Origin: Setaria digitata
Lineage: Eukaryota > Nematoda > Chromadorea > Rhabditida > Setariidae
Assembly: GCA_003640385.1 (NCBI GenBank)
Contig: RCAB01000065.1
Coordinates: forward strand, 124,001-188,000
Length of the DNA: 64,000 nt
Direction: 5' to 3'
The translations under genes were made by a program, and so were the position numbers. Positions 1-12,460 of this stretch are shown in pieces. How positions within the stretch are numbered: position 1 is the stretch's first letter; each line of letters opens with the position of its first letter. The notes under the pieces are model-generated. The model had not been told where the DNA came from and did not search any database. It saw nothing but the letters and a program-made list of their open reading frames with translations.

Positions 1-162
1 TAACAATTAAAAGGATGCAAATAAAACTTTCCACTAGTTGCATAATTTCATGGCATTTCTAACTTGCTATATCTTGTTATCTACAAATAACTACAAGCTA
101 AAACAGGTTAAATCAGATCAGCTTATATTATATCCACTTCTTTATAAATGAAAAATAACAAC

Positions 163-697
163 CTTGTCAATCAAAGCTTCTTTACAGGACTTATTCAATC
201 TTGAGTTAATCGCAAGATTAATGGATAAATAGACATCGTCAATAAAACTTTCTGGATTCACAAAAAAAAAAAACAAATTAATATGTTAGTGACGCAAATT
301 TAAGAAAAACATCTCAAATTATGTGTCAAAAACTTGAAATAAATAAAAAGTTATAAGCAGAAAAAAAAAAAAAAAAAAAAAAAAAGAAATTAATCTGATC
401 TGCAAGTCGCTAAATAATGAAATATAAGTGAAAAACAATTGAGTAAACATGTAAATATGCTTAGATGAAGGAACCAACTTAGGCAGACCGGTGTCCGGAA
501 TAAGTTCATAGGAACAACAGCAATGGAGTGAGAGTTCACATAACTCCATCCTTGGCCAGCTGTGCATTGTAAGGATGTTGCGTGGTTAGGAAATTCTATT
601 CCGGAACATTTCTGCCGTCTAGTACATACTCGCTGATTTACTGAACCCTCGCATTCATATTCCGTTTCATTTATTGGCCATAATGGGCAATCTGCTA
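163..697 (-). other. Mosaic protein: last visible exons (cysteine-rich segment)
   Basis: Exon 697-479 joins exon 1443-1198 in phase 1 and encodes VADCPLWPINETEYEC, RVCTRRQKC and a further cysteine pair. Exon 251-163 continues SFIDDVYLSINLAINSRL and ends at a donor in phase 0. I do not recognise this module. No signal for a transmembrane helix or GPI anchor is visible before the window edge. Confidence 0.65.
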
Positions 698-3600
698 CTG
701 TAATGGACAAATAATATGTGCCATTTTGTAATGAGTACAAAAATTTGTGAACCGAAGCACAACTTGCTCCAAGCTTCCTTTTGTTTCTGCAAGTGGAAGA
801 TAATATATGTAAATGCAGAAATGCAAATTAAATTCCAATTAATAACTGGGATAAAGCGTTTTTTTTTTCCTTTTATTCTGGCAATTTATTTGTATAGTAC
901 TTTTTGATTTTCAAACATCTCCATTACGTTGGGTGCTTCTTTTAGCTCTCCAAATCAGTATTTTAGGGTGCCATGTTGAGCTGGCATTTCAACTCTGGTC
1001 TCATTCAATTCTTCAGCAAATCCTCTTTTCAAAAACAGCGATAACAGTTAGTTACTACCTTATATTTATATTAATAGTAACATCAAACAGCAGATAACAT
1101 ACAATAAGAAGATAAAATTTCTATTGGCCAAATAAGATAACTCTTAATACATCAGCAATTTTTATCATATTAGTGAACTAAATCTAAAATAGCTCACCTT
1201 GTCCAATATACCAAAACATGCACCGTGCTGAGTTGTTACTTTCATCAGTTGCAGTAACTGTAACTTTTACCGGTTCACCAATTTCCACTATGGTACCGTT
1301 TAAAGGATCATAACTGATAGAAATGTTCGAACCGAGATCGCGATAACTGATATGTGGGAGGCGTAATTTGCACTTCGGCGATGTTGTGTTTGGGAAAAGG
1401 TCGAAAAAAAGCGGTGGACAGTCGAGCACTGGGGCCCAGTAATCTACAAATTTCTTTCATTTTTCAACTTTTATTCAGATTTACTCTAAAGTTACCTTAT
1501 CTTTTATATACAAATCTAAGTATGCAAATATGCAAAACTAATCTTTGTAAGAAATATGAGTTGAGCAATTCCTGAACTGCAACATCCGATTTGTCACTGT
1601 CCATAGAATAGTATTTGTTTCGCCACCAATTTGTACTGTACCATTGAAGATATTCTGATTAACGGTGAGATGATAAAACGGTTCATAATTATATATTAGA
1701 GGAGGTTTTAATGCAGCATTAGCAAATAATCCTTTAGAATATCTATAAAGTGCTAAAGTTAAGTTTGAAAAAATCTAATTGCTGAAAAATAATCCTTTAC
1801 AAACATGATGCGTTAGTTTCAATGTGTTTTCAACAAAATCTCTTTAAGGTAAAATTGCATGTAAATGAAATCCTAAATATAAATTCTATAAATATTCATC
1901 CAATGAATTTTCTTTTTTTCGCGATACTGTGCTAGAGATTGCAAACCTCAACACTGTGATGTTTCTGGGACATATTGCTCTAAACATTGGATAAGGGCGC
2001 AAGTGTTCATCGTGAACTTTTGACATATTGAGCCAACTGTTACAGTAGTCTGCCTGACAACACATTTCACAGGTTTCTTCACCTGTTTTACTACATCCGA
2101 TGCTGCTTAAAGTGCATTCGTTCGAACAACCTTTAACTACTGGATTTCCTTCTACAGTTTTAGCTATTCTCGTGAAGCAATACTGTCCTGTATCACAGAA
2201 AACAGCAGAAGAATCATTGCAATCTGTTTCACTACTTGTCGAACAAGTGTAACAAATTGGACCTGAAGTAAGCTGCAGCAATTTTAGCAATAGTTTATCT
2301 TTCTCAAGAAAGTATCATTATACTCAAATAATTTTTACCTCGTTCCATACATTCATCATTTTGCACGGTATAATTTGTGCTACAAAAACATCGGTTTGCA
2401 GTTTTTGCATTATAAATCCATTTGCCATGTCGTGTGCAGAAAAGTTGTGGATTTTGATCCGGAATAATAGTATGTGCGCCAAGCACACATCGTCCAGAAA
2501 CGGTGACTCCTTCTTTAACAGCGGTTGTTTGTGGAAATATTGCAAAACTGACTCGTATCTGATAGACAATAAAGAATAACATTTTTTTAACTTCTTTCTC
2601 ATTTTAATTTATGATGAAATTAAATAGTTTAAATTCCATTTATTTAGAAGCTATGCTAAGGATAAATTAATATTTCTAAATAAGTTAAAAATTATATCAA
2701 TATCCATACACGAAATATAAAGAATGCTGAATAACTGGACTTCACTTTGTCAGTTTCTGTAACATAACGAAAAGTATGATAAGAATTTCTCACATCTATA
2801 GAGAAAACACATACTAATAAATTATTTCTTTAAGTAAAAATTATAAATGTATATCAGCAGGGAGAAAAATTGAACCTCGGGACATTTTACGGCATAAATT
2901 CTGACTATGATACTATTTGGTACCACACTGTTGATATCACCACGAATTCCTACAAACATAGATGACCTCTGCAAGCAGATTTCTTTTTGAAAAAAGTGAA
3001 GCCTGTGATCAATCAAATCGATATTCGATGCATTAAAATTAGTTGATGGATAATTTGATATTCCAATATTTTTTAGAGAATATGAAATTAGTTCCAAAAT
3101 GCATGTCGAACAATTCATTGGCTGATATTTAACTTCAATAAGACTACATCCAAGTGGCATCAAAACGATATGTTGAAAGAGCCAACTCCTGCAATAAGGA
3201 ATCTTTGTATTAGAGCAAGTTTAAAGTTTTTTTTTTTTTTTTTTTTTTTTCAAGAATAAAGATCGATATAAATATAAAATCAATTTATATTGAGAAGCAG
3301 CTATCAGAAGGTGGAATGCTTCTATCTTAACATTATATCTATTATTAACTTATCATAATAAATTTGTCAATAAAGACGTACTTATTACTGGATTTAGTTC
3401 CAGTAAAAAAGCTGTTATTGTTCACCGGCACCTAAAATAGAACAAACAATGAGTGCTATTGGATATTATTGGATTTGATACTGGATATTGGATACGATAC
3501 TAATACTAATACTATTGATAATATACTATTGGATATGATATATTATTCAATCATCAAAAATTTTTCTGGTTAATTAATCAAGAAGATGATATGAAAAATA

Positions 3601-6600
3601 AGCTAAGAAACACTTACAGTTTCCGAACTAATCGACCAATTATTATTGTCGCTAGTAAATAATATCTCTAAACAAAAAAATTTATTTCAAATGAAATAAT
3701 TCATCACAACGATAATAACAGGAAAAAACAAGACGGATGAAGAAAGTACCTTTGTTAGGTTCACTACTTTGAACAATATTACGCCAGCTGTGAACAGTCT
3801 CAAAAGTTTGATATATATAAAGATCTATAGGAAACTTTTCTAGCGGTTCTTCATTCTTGTCCAGTATAGCGCAATAATATCTACCATTATCAACTAGCTG
3901 TAAAATTAATATAACGAATTTGGAAAATTAGAAAAAAAAATACATTCATAAAGAGACTGTAAAGTGATTAAATTCGTGCTAAAATGTTTCCTTTGAATAA
4001 ATTTATAAATTGATCTAATCTAAACAGAATTTACCTTGACATTTTCGAAAAATAATCCAAAACTTCCGTTTTCACCTCTTAAAGATAAGCCATTTATCTT
4101 CCGACAATCAGTACGATACCATTTGATCGAAACAAAAAAGCCATGAGTTAAGAGAACATAATTTTAGTTAATATGCCTAATAAACTACATTTGCTTACTA
4201 TAATCACTATGACAAATATTCGTATTCACTAATTAATGCTTATCTTTTAATTGGCCAGCTTTAAAAATAATAGCTTACTGAAGTAAGATTAATGCAATTA
4301 AAATGAAGAAGGCACCACAACATCACAGAAGAGTTCACGGGAACATGTACATCACGTATCGCAGTTCTAATGCAATTTTTGTTGGTGTATCTATTGATCA
4401 TTGAAGCGGTATTGTAAGACTGGTTTTTAATTACATTTTCTGAATAATTTTTTTTTTTTAAAGAAAAAAAAAAGAAATAATATCCAAGGAAATTATGCTT
4501 AACTTGAAAATTCATTTCTTTCGTAAGCGTATTTTTTGTGATAATACATAAAAAATAAACTAGTACTACATAATGCAATAAGTAGACTAATTAATTAATT
4601 ACCTTCATGGATGCATGCAGGAAGACTATTCAAGTTCCAAGTATAATTTTGCATGCACAATAAAAGAATTTTTTCCTGTCCATTTGCAAATTTATCGCCA
4701 TTTTTACACATGATAAAGATACTGAAATAAAACTCAGAAAAAAAAAACCTGAATTTGAATTTGTTGTATGCAAAATTATAATGGATAACTGCTTTTCTCT
4801 TTCTTTTTCTCTCTGTTTTGTACGAAGATTCTAGTGTCCAAACTGCTTTCTGCAATATAAAAGTTGAGCATGCTTTTCCTATTTTCAAATAATTTGTTTT
4901 TCCTTCTGGAAATGCAAACTTGCTAGCTTATATTAAGTAGACCAGTCGACCAGCTAATTAGTATCATTTAATTTCAAGCAAACAAAATGCACAATTTTGA
5001 ATACTAAAAAGGAAAATTTGAAAGTTTGCAACATCACAACCAGTTTTCAACCTTGCGAGCGCACTACAATATAAATATATTCGATGGCGCAGATGAATAG
5101 CCAAGAATAGTGTCTAAAGATAATATTTAAAAATCACAATTTTGGCAAAGATTTTGGTATTGCTATTTCCTCATATATTGAAAACTTATACTACTATTTC
5201 ATTCCCTTGATCATCTGGAAGGAAATAGAACTTTAAATTTTGGAAACAGTTACCTGTATCCGGGAATATCTGCAATATGCATAGCTGGTTCATGAAACGT
5301 TTCTGAATTAACCTCGCTAATAACTGTTTTATTAGTGGGAAGAATGATTCTGTAATCATCAAGTAGCAAACCAGGGCATTTTCTTACTGAAAATATTTTT
5401 CTTCAAATTGATCGTTTGATCCAAGCAATTTGTGAAATTTGAAGCTATTTTACTAGTATTCAAAATTACTGAGATTTGAGAGATTCCATTTTGTTTGAAA
5501 AGCGACAAATTTAAAAAAAAAATTACATTTGCAATTTATTACTCAAAGGTTCGATATCGATAACTTCCTTCCTCGGCCAAAATCAATTATAACAAGAAAA
5601 GAAAAAAAAAAAAAACTTACCTATGCAGTCCGGTAATTTACTCAGAGACCATGTATTATTACCAATACAGTATGATGAAGATGGGCCATTCAACTGGTAA
5701 GATTTGTTACAGAAAAAATGAATTTCATCATTAAGTTTATATTGATTTTTTATAGGCCAAATCATCAGATTTTTTTTTATAATTTTCGGTAACGTGCAAG
5801 TCATGTCTGAAAAGAAAACCAATAAAAATTGAAACGGTGACATTTTATTGCAATCAGGCAAATTACCCTTCATATGTCACCATTCAACTAAGATAATTGC
5901 TTAAAGCACATTTAAAATATTTGACTGAGGCAATTTGATTACTGATAACTCTAACACCTTTAACGATTATGTAAATAGCTTCATTAAAAAAAAGAACAAA
6001 AAAAAAACATTGGTAAGCAGTTGTCTTAAATAAGTGGATTGGAAAAACTTTTTATTCTCTCTAATATTTTTCAAACACATCCCTACTTGTATGATAGTAT
6101 TAACAAGTACCTAAGCAGCTGTTTAACTCTATCCAAGATTCGGTCTCGTCACAAACTAAGCTTGTATAATTACGCACAAAATTATCGCAAGCAAAATGCA
6201 CAACAGTGCCAATTTGGTAAAGTCCATTTTGATACGGAAAAGGATCCATATATAACGGATAAGGGATGACATTTGGTGGAATCTCAAGTACTGGACATCG
6301 TTTTGCTGTAATGTTACAGTAATGTGAAGAAGATAAATGATATTAAACGAAGGCAAATATTATAAGGATAATTTAGAAATGAAACAATAGAAATATTTCT
6401 TTGATTGAACAATTTGGAAAGACCAAATTCCCAATATGCTCTAATTTTTAATGATTACACCATTTCTCCAAGTCAGTGATAAGTGTCGTTTGTTTCAGTC
6501 CAACGCATTCTGTCCTGCTCGGAAACTTTAGAAGTTTAATAGTTATATTGACCAGTGCATAAAGTACTGAAGCACCAGAATCTTACAATCACTACATCTA

Positions 6601-9600
6601 TCAAGTAGCGGAATCCTTCACCATCCACTTTATATGATAAAGAATCATTAAAATAGCTCACCGTTGAAAACAGTTAATTAATGATAAGGTAAAAGTACAC
6701 TATAAGCACTATAAACGACTTCGTTATCCTAATAAATGCAATGTTGCAGTAGTATGTCAATCGGTTTTGTGAACAACTTCCTTTATATCTCGTTCAATTA
6801 AGAAACCTACCGATGCATGTTTTATTTGGAATTAAAAATTCAGCATTGCTGACAAGGTGGTGGACATCATTTGGACTAATATAAAGTCGATGAGTATTAG
6901 GACATTTGCATTCATAAGAGCCAATCGTGTTTATACATATAAATTCGCAAAGAGAATAACCAGGTGTAGAACATTCATCGATATCTGAAGATAGATGAAA
7001 TGATCTTTTCAGGGTATTATTTTGTTAATTCATGAACTTTATCATTTTCCTTAACATTTATTCAATTTCTTCAGATATTCATTAATGAAGCCAAAAATAA
7101 AGTGAGTAAAATAAACTAAGAGTATACCTAAGCAAATATAACCGTTAGATGTAGAAACCATTTTAAAGCCCTTTTGGCAAAGGCAACTGTATCCACCAAT
7201 TAACTGCACACATGTTCCATGTCCACATGGATTATTATAGCAGTAATTTTTAGCTGTAATACTTTTTATAACTAAGATTGAGTAAAATCGAAGTTTAGAC
7301 AAAATTAATTTGCAAATCCGAGAATTCGCTATTTGAAAACTAACGGTAACAGTTAGGAATGCCTTTCCAAGTGCCGGATATGCAGATTGGATCAGTTCCT
7401 TCTTGATAAAATCCTTCATCGCATATATATCTTCCCGCTGTCCCATTTGCGTAAGATTGGTGTAAAAAGTGTCCATATGCCAAAGAAGTAGCATAACAGG
7501 GAAGGGCTATAATTCCAACAGTTTACCAAACAATAAAATAATAATTTCCCGGAATTCGGCAATGTTGCTTCAGTAAAATACCTTGACAAGAGAAATCAGG
7601 ATTAGTCCATGTTCCATTTTCGGTACACAATCGAAAAGATGGCGAATTTCCAGTTAGGTAGAAACCAGATTCGCATGAGTATAGTGCTTGGCTATATAAT
7701 GTTATATTTCTGGTATAACCAGTAAGAATTGCGTTATTGTATACTGTACTTGCTGAGCCACAGTTCAAATCTGTAATTCGAATTATTTTCATACAGTAAG
7801 ATCTAAGTATCGCTTGTCAAAAATTTTGTTACAAGTTACTAATATTTGGCAAAATTTAAATGTTACTGTGGCATTTCGGTTTCGGAATCCATTCACCATT
7901 GTAACAGTATGATGAAGCAAGCTGTCCAAATAATGTTTGATAACCCAAACGACATTTAAAATATAGCTTACTTCCTATTTCGAAACCGGTTATATTCACT
8001 ACTGATCCGTAAGGAATTACAGGTAAAAAGCAGTACATTCCTAGAAATTTTTGATTGAATTTTTTCTGAAAAGTGCTTTATTTTGCTTTTTCATTTTGAA
8101 CTGATATTTATTTGCTATTTCAGAACGATTGCATTTTTTCATCTCATAGTTATCCCATCCGGTGATATTCGTAAAAAAGTAAGAAGGTGAGAAAAGATTA
8201 CCTTCCAATTACTGAATTTTATTGTTTTCGTCATCAACTATTAATTGGGCTGACAATATTTAATGTTTTATGCAAAATTAAGTTCTGAAAAGATAAGAAA
8301 TGAACTTTGTGTGATATAAGCGAACTTCATGGTAACATGAGGTGTAGCAGCAATCGTTCCGTTTAGTTTCTGAGAACGATAAATGATTGTCATTGTGTTG
8401 TTAATAGAAATATACTGTGTTTTCGCCATCGGCATATTTAATATCAATTGTGAGGGACGGTCAATATTGGCGGTATTGTTTTGGATTCCGTTAATAATCA
8501 GTTCATCGCTCTCCCTAATATTGACATCGATCAGCTGGAACAGTATGCTAAGTCTGAAACTTCTAGAATATGAAAAGGATAAAAACATTCAATTGAATTC
8601 AGGTGCTCTTTTACGAAAGATTCATGAAAACGAACAGTTAAGATAATCACACGCCCAACATGTTGTCGAATGGTCCATTGGCAATGAGCATTTTCAGCAG
8701 AACTCATTTCAAAGTTTATTTCGTCGGATTCTTTTTCAAACAATATTTTGCCGCACTTGGCACGTTCTTCTGAACAGCCTGTTTCATCGGAGTTATCACT
8801 GCATTCTTGTATCCCGTCACATCGACCCTTACGTGGATAACATCGACTATTATCCTCACAACGATATTGATAATCTATAATTAGCTTGTTAAAGGGAAGC
8901 ATAAAATTTGAAAATAGCTATATTCAATTGCAAAACTTTATTTACCTGTCAAACAAGCAAACGTTTCACAGATTGTAAAGTATTTTACCGAGCAATTTGC
9001 CATTTTCCAACCGTAATTAGTTTGATCCGAAAAATTGGCATGCATATAAACACAACTATTTTTAGCGCAATATTTAGCCTCAGGCTAAAAGAACAAAACA
9101 GTTGTTAAGCATTTATTAGAATGTTCAGTTTTCGTTTCCTTAAATTCATTATTCAGATCAAACACTTTCCGGTTCATAGTAAAGAACCATAATATTAAAT
9201 CTTTCTGTGAAAAGAAACCGCAATTTATTTTTAAATTTCTTTCTCGTAATCATTCAAACCGAACTGTTTCGAAAATGGCTTAATTGAAACCTGATGCGAT
9301 GACCAGAGCGGATTATAAATGGATATTGTGTATGAATAGTATTTGGCATGCAGCACTGCATCCGGTGCGCGACAATCCTCTCTTACCGAACCCACTGAAT
9401 TCCGGTGATAAAATGCTGTCCAGTAGTTGCCTGTTGAATTAAGTAGACCAGTACTCATATCACGCAACAGGAACCAATCATGGAGGGCAATACTTCGACT
9501 ATAGTTATACCTGCGAAAGCAAAAGTCACGTCTTGTAACATACGCACTTCAAATATTTCTATGTGAAATTAATTAAAAGTATGCAAGTAAGTGGTGACAA

Positions 9601-10012
9601 CGTGACAGCACACCTCTGAGAAGCACAAAGATTATTAGCTTCTGTCCAAGAAAGTTCTTGTGGCACAACGATATAACACGAGTTTCCGTATAAAGTCCAT
9701 CCTGCAAATTCATATGTTTTTACAATTCCAAAGAGCAAGGAAGCTACAGCAAAAAAAAGAAAAGAATTGATGTCAATATCCTTTTTCTGAGCACTACATT
9801 GTTGAAGAATACAGAAGTGACTAGAGGTTCATCTAAGTGACTTTTATTTGGAAGTATTTTTTCCGGAAAATATTCGTCTCTTCTACAAAAATTTATTTAC
9901 CTTCAGTGCAAGAAAATTTCACATTTCCAATATGGTAGTTGTAGCGAAAATTCGCCCAAACAATGCCAAATAATGCCAATAGATGGAGGTTGATGGAAGA
10001 ACTCGAGATCAT
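163..10012 (-). CDS. Large secreted mosaic protein: CTLD, LDLa, CUB, sushi, EGF, Ig, Eph-like, Ly6 and HYR domains (3' end beyond window)
   Basis: Exons, high to low: 10012-9901, 9743-9614, 9510-9291, 9084-8946, 8874-8615, 8534-8306, 8040-7867, 7770-7582, 7506-7345, 7253-7128, 6984-6811, 6305-6111, 5806-5621, 5386-5254, 4721-4603, 4439-4279, 4127-4035, 3897-3750, 3667-3618, 3431-3382, 3188-2876, 2558-2339, 2262-1947, 1742-1578, 1443-1198, 697-479, 251-163. The start ATG opens a signal peptide (MISSSSINLHLLALFGIVWA). Most exons are single domains flanked by phase-1 introns, the classic mark of exon shuffling. More than 1000 residues are visible and the last exon is followed by a donor (AAG|GTTGTT), so the gene continues to the left. 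No transmembrane segment was seen, so it is probably secreted, matrix or surface-attached; a membrane anchor further left is possible. Two joins are imperfect: 4279/4127 lacks an acceptor AG, and 1578/1443 does not match in phase. Function is unknown; adhesion or synaptic matrix roles would be guesses. Confidence 0.85.
1198..1742 (-). other. Mosaic protein: two HYR (hyalin repeat) domains
   Basis: Exon 1742-1578 completes a first HYR domain (GGETNTILWTVTNRMLQ). Exon 1443-1198 encodes a second: VLDCPPLFFDL, then GEPVKVTVTATDESNNSARC. HYR domains are Ig-fold modules common next to sushi domains, as in SVEP1. The reading frame of each exon is secure, but the splice between them is not. Exon 1742-1578 leaves in phase 2 while 1443-1198 enters in phase 1, so a missing small exon or another splice site is likely. 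Confidence 0.7.
1947..2262 (-). other. Mosaic protein: Ly6/uPAR three-finger module and start of first HYR domain
   Basis: The exon begins GPICYTCSTSSETDC and ends its cysteine module with CEMCCQADYCN. Ten cysteines and the terminal CC-x-x-x-x-CN motif are the hallmark of Ly6/uPAR/three-finger proteins. Ly6 modules usually occur alone or in tandem as GPI-anchored or secreted proteins; one buried in a sushi/EGF mosaic is unusual. The same exon then runs without a break into ICPRNITVLR, the typical first strand of a HYR domain, and leaves in phase 2. Confidence 0.75.
2339..3188 (-). other. Mosaic protein: segment like the Eph receptor ligand-binding and Cys-rich region
   Basis: Exon 3188-2876 encodes about 104 residues that end in SIIVRIYAVKCPE, which resembles the end of the Eph ligand-binding domain (SVRVFYKKCP). 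Exon 2558-2339 continues FAIFPQTT, then VSGRCV, then LFCTRHGKWIY and RCFCSTNYTVQNDEC. This matches the order FPDT, V-x-G-x-CV, C-x-x-x-GEW, C-x-C-x-x-GY of the region that follows the ligand-binding domain in Eph receptors. Family assignment is by remembered motif order, not by a search. No kinase is present in the visible part. Confidence 0.55.
3382..4439 (-). other. Mosaic protein: Ig-like domain and linker
   Basis: Exons 4439-4279, 4127-4035 and 3897-3750 together read as one immunoglobulin-like domain. The first core cysteine is in VPVNSSVMLWC, the tryptophan is in IKWYRTDC, and the second core cysteine is in the diagnostic DNGRYYC. Short exons 3667-3618 and 3431-3382 form a Ser/Asn-rich linker with possible N-glycosylation sites. 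Exon 4127-4035 has no AG directly upstream: the sequence reads TTTTTTGTTTCG where TTTCAG is expected. Confidence 0.7.
4603..8040 (-). other. Mosaic protein, middle part: three sushi, two EGF, three sushi modules
   Basis: Sushi (CCP) modules are in exons 8040-7867, 7770-7582 and 7506-7345. Each has four cysteines and the terminal W-x-x-x-P-x-C pattern, for example NGEWIPKPKC and GTWTNPDFSC. Exon 7253-7128 is an EGF module (CYNNPCGHGTCVQLIGGYSC). Exon 6984-6811 is a calcium-binding EGF that begins DIDEC and contains INTIGSYECKC, with a long C-terminal loop. Three more sushi modules follow in 6305-6111, 5806-5621 and the split pair 5386-5254 plus 4721-4603. Apart from that split pair (phase 2 between halves) all boundaries are phase 1. 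Confidence 0.85.
8306..9743 (-). other. Mosaic protein, N-terminal part: C-type lectin-like, LDL-receptor A and CUB domains
   Basis: Exons 9743-8946 encode a C-type lectin-like fold: GWTLYGNSCYIVV at the start, SWTEANNLC in helix 1, and W/C pairs ending in NYGWKMANC and YFTICE. The carbohydrate-binding EPN/WND motifs are not evident, so sugar binding is doubtful. Exon 8874-8615 gives an LDLa module (CEDNSRCYPRKGRCDG, then ECSDNSDETGC) with the calcium-cage acidic residues, and the first half of a CUB domain. The CUB continues in 8534-8306 through LIDVNIRESDELIING. The CUB intron must use the acceptor just before 8534, because every earlier AG breaks the frame. Confidence 0.85.
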
Positions 10013-12460
10013 TGCATCAAGTAGAATTTTTCACTTCCCGAAGGGTGCTCACTAAACAGCAAACGACGTTCACTGCAGTAGTGATTGTAGACGTTATCAG
10101 TGTTCACCCGTTAAGCAACACACACGCCACACAGACATTCCACACATAAGAAATTGTACTTTTAAAAGATTCTTCCATACTCATCTATTTTTGGTTACTT
10201 AATTACTGAACCTGTCAGTAACACCAGAACTCACGGCAGCATTAAGTATATTTCAGAATTGTGCTTATCAGTATTTTTTACTCTTTCAGTCATTATTACT
10301 GAATATATTATAATATTTTTATGCCTTAAAAAAATGATTTCCACATCGGCATCAATTCAATGATGCATTTTACCTCTAATTGTAAAGTAATTTCAATGAA
10401 TAAAGAGCACAAAGAAAACTGGAAATAATTTGATTTCATGTAGAAATGAGTATATTAATTAGTATACTGTACTTCAATTATAATCATTAGAATTTTTTAG
10501 GCCATTAATTAGCCAGTACCAGTGCTTACGCAATAATGCAAAAATGACTAAGATATTGAATTAGTTACTAAAAAATAATATATTCATCATGCTCTCTTGC
10601 CAGAATAACGTTGTTGAAACATTTCAACATTTCTCGTACTTATTCCTTTTGCTTTTAAAGAAATAAGACGTATCGTTATCACCTCTAAAATGCTACCTAC
10701 CATATTTAAAAGTATCTAATTTAAATTGCTTCTGGTTCCAGTTTTTTTTTTTCGAATTTCTATAAAAATTTTTTGCCACCTCACCAGAATAAATAGTCTC
10801 CTATATTTCATTAAATTCAAAACAGCCCATTTGCATTTGGTTACTATTTTCATATTATTGGAAGAGGAATGCAACTGTTTCTTGTATTCAATCCATCTAA
10901 ATTTAATGCCGTATAATAATAATATTGCATTTAACTGATCTTAAGATAGAAATTCATTAACCTCAGTATCGCTTAACTGTTGAGATTGATCGTTATCATT
11001 TGCTCATTTGCTGGTGTAAAATAAATACTGTCTCCAAAGATTGCTGATGAGTTAATTCTATTTGGTGGGTTTAATTTCATAAAATAATTAATAGCTTATA
11101 GGGAACATCAAAGCTTTAAAATAGACGTGTCTGTTGTTTTTCCAAAAAAAAAAAGATAAAATATGCAATCGTCATCAAAAGCAACATTTGGAAATAAACC
11201 AATGAAGAAATAGTTTATAAAGAACATTTACTATTAAAACAGACATTTAAATGCAACTTCCTATATTCAGGATGAGTGGAATGTTAAAGATGTTTGCATT
11301 TTTCAAATAAGATCTGCTTTAGAAATTTGAATTCATAGAAATATTTAAGTGCTAGAAAAACTTTTATCAAGAGCACAAAAGATGATAAGAAAAGAAACTT
11401 TAACACGATGTCACGCTGTTTATATCCATCTGTTCACTAACTAACTTTAATTTTTGTTGTATGTGTAATCTTTGGGTCGTAGATTTTATTGATTTTAAAA
11501 ATGAGCTCAATATTGCAGTTCTAGAAATTTTAATTTCAAATCTTTAATTAACTCGAAGTTCGTTGTTTGTTAAAATTTAAAAATTTTCCAAGAAATCCTC
11601 CCGCAACATTGATCTCAACTAAATTCGGTCTGTAAAGTTTGGATGTCTAACAGTATGTGATTACAAGTAAACATATTTAATAAGAGGTCTTAAGCAAAGA
11701 AGCCTAGGAAAGAATTTTCGTTCTCATTAAAACTTTATATCATAACAGTTTTTGTCATGGCAGGAACTCCTACGGTAAACTATTACGAATGATATAGTTC
11801 CATGTAAGGTCAACCATTTATTGGAAATAAATGATTAATCACTAAACATCCTGAAATGAATGCCTTCAAAAATATGAAACAGCTGAAATTCTCAGAAAGT
11901 GAATTAACTAAAAATGAAGGTGACATCAAGTTTTATGTCATATTGTCTGTAATTATGCAATTATTGTCACAATTCATGCGTCATTTCCAACATCCCTCAC
12001 TGATTCCGTTTCAGACTTACACGTTATTTTAATCGTTCTTAAGTCTCCTACAGTATACTACAGGAGAGAAATAAAAATGTTAAGAGCAGTGAAAAATGCT
12101 AAGATTTTGATCTGAAAAGAATAATTTGGATTTCTTGATGCAATAAAGAGAACTGAATTCATCCTCTGACCTTTCTACAAGATCAAGAAAATGTATCCAG
12201 TTGTAGTAAAATATGCAACTTTAATTGAACAATTAATTTTGCTTCAAGGTCATAGTCCCTAATCATGTGAGCCTATTGACATGAAAGGCTTATGGTTAAT
12301 TGGAAACGTTCCTAAGTGATATATTGCCAAAGAGATTTCACTGTATCGTTGTGTCAACAAAACATCTTGTCCACATTCGCAAACTTTGAAAGGTATATAC
12401 ATACCATAGGCGTGGTCAGTCATTCCGCTCAATTAACATCATGCTAATTGATTGCTATTA
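10013..12460. other. Divergent intergenic region between the mosaic gene and the homeobox gene
   Basis: About 2.4 kb with no exon-like reading frame on either strand. It lies between two divergent start codons, so it probably holds both promoters. It is AT-rich with short homopolymers. I see no repeat family, tRNA or conserved motif that I can name. Confidence 0.6.

Noticed and set aside
8545..8614. 52-base intron within the CUB domain ending at TATTCTAG
   Set aside because: That acceptor and the next few AGs put the second CUB half out of frame; only the acceptor before 8534 (GTTCCAG) works.
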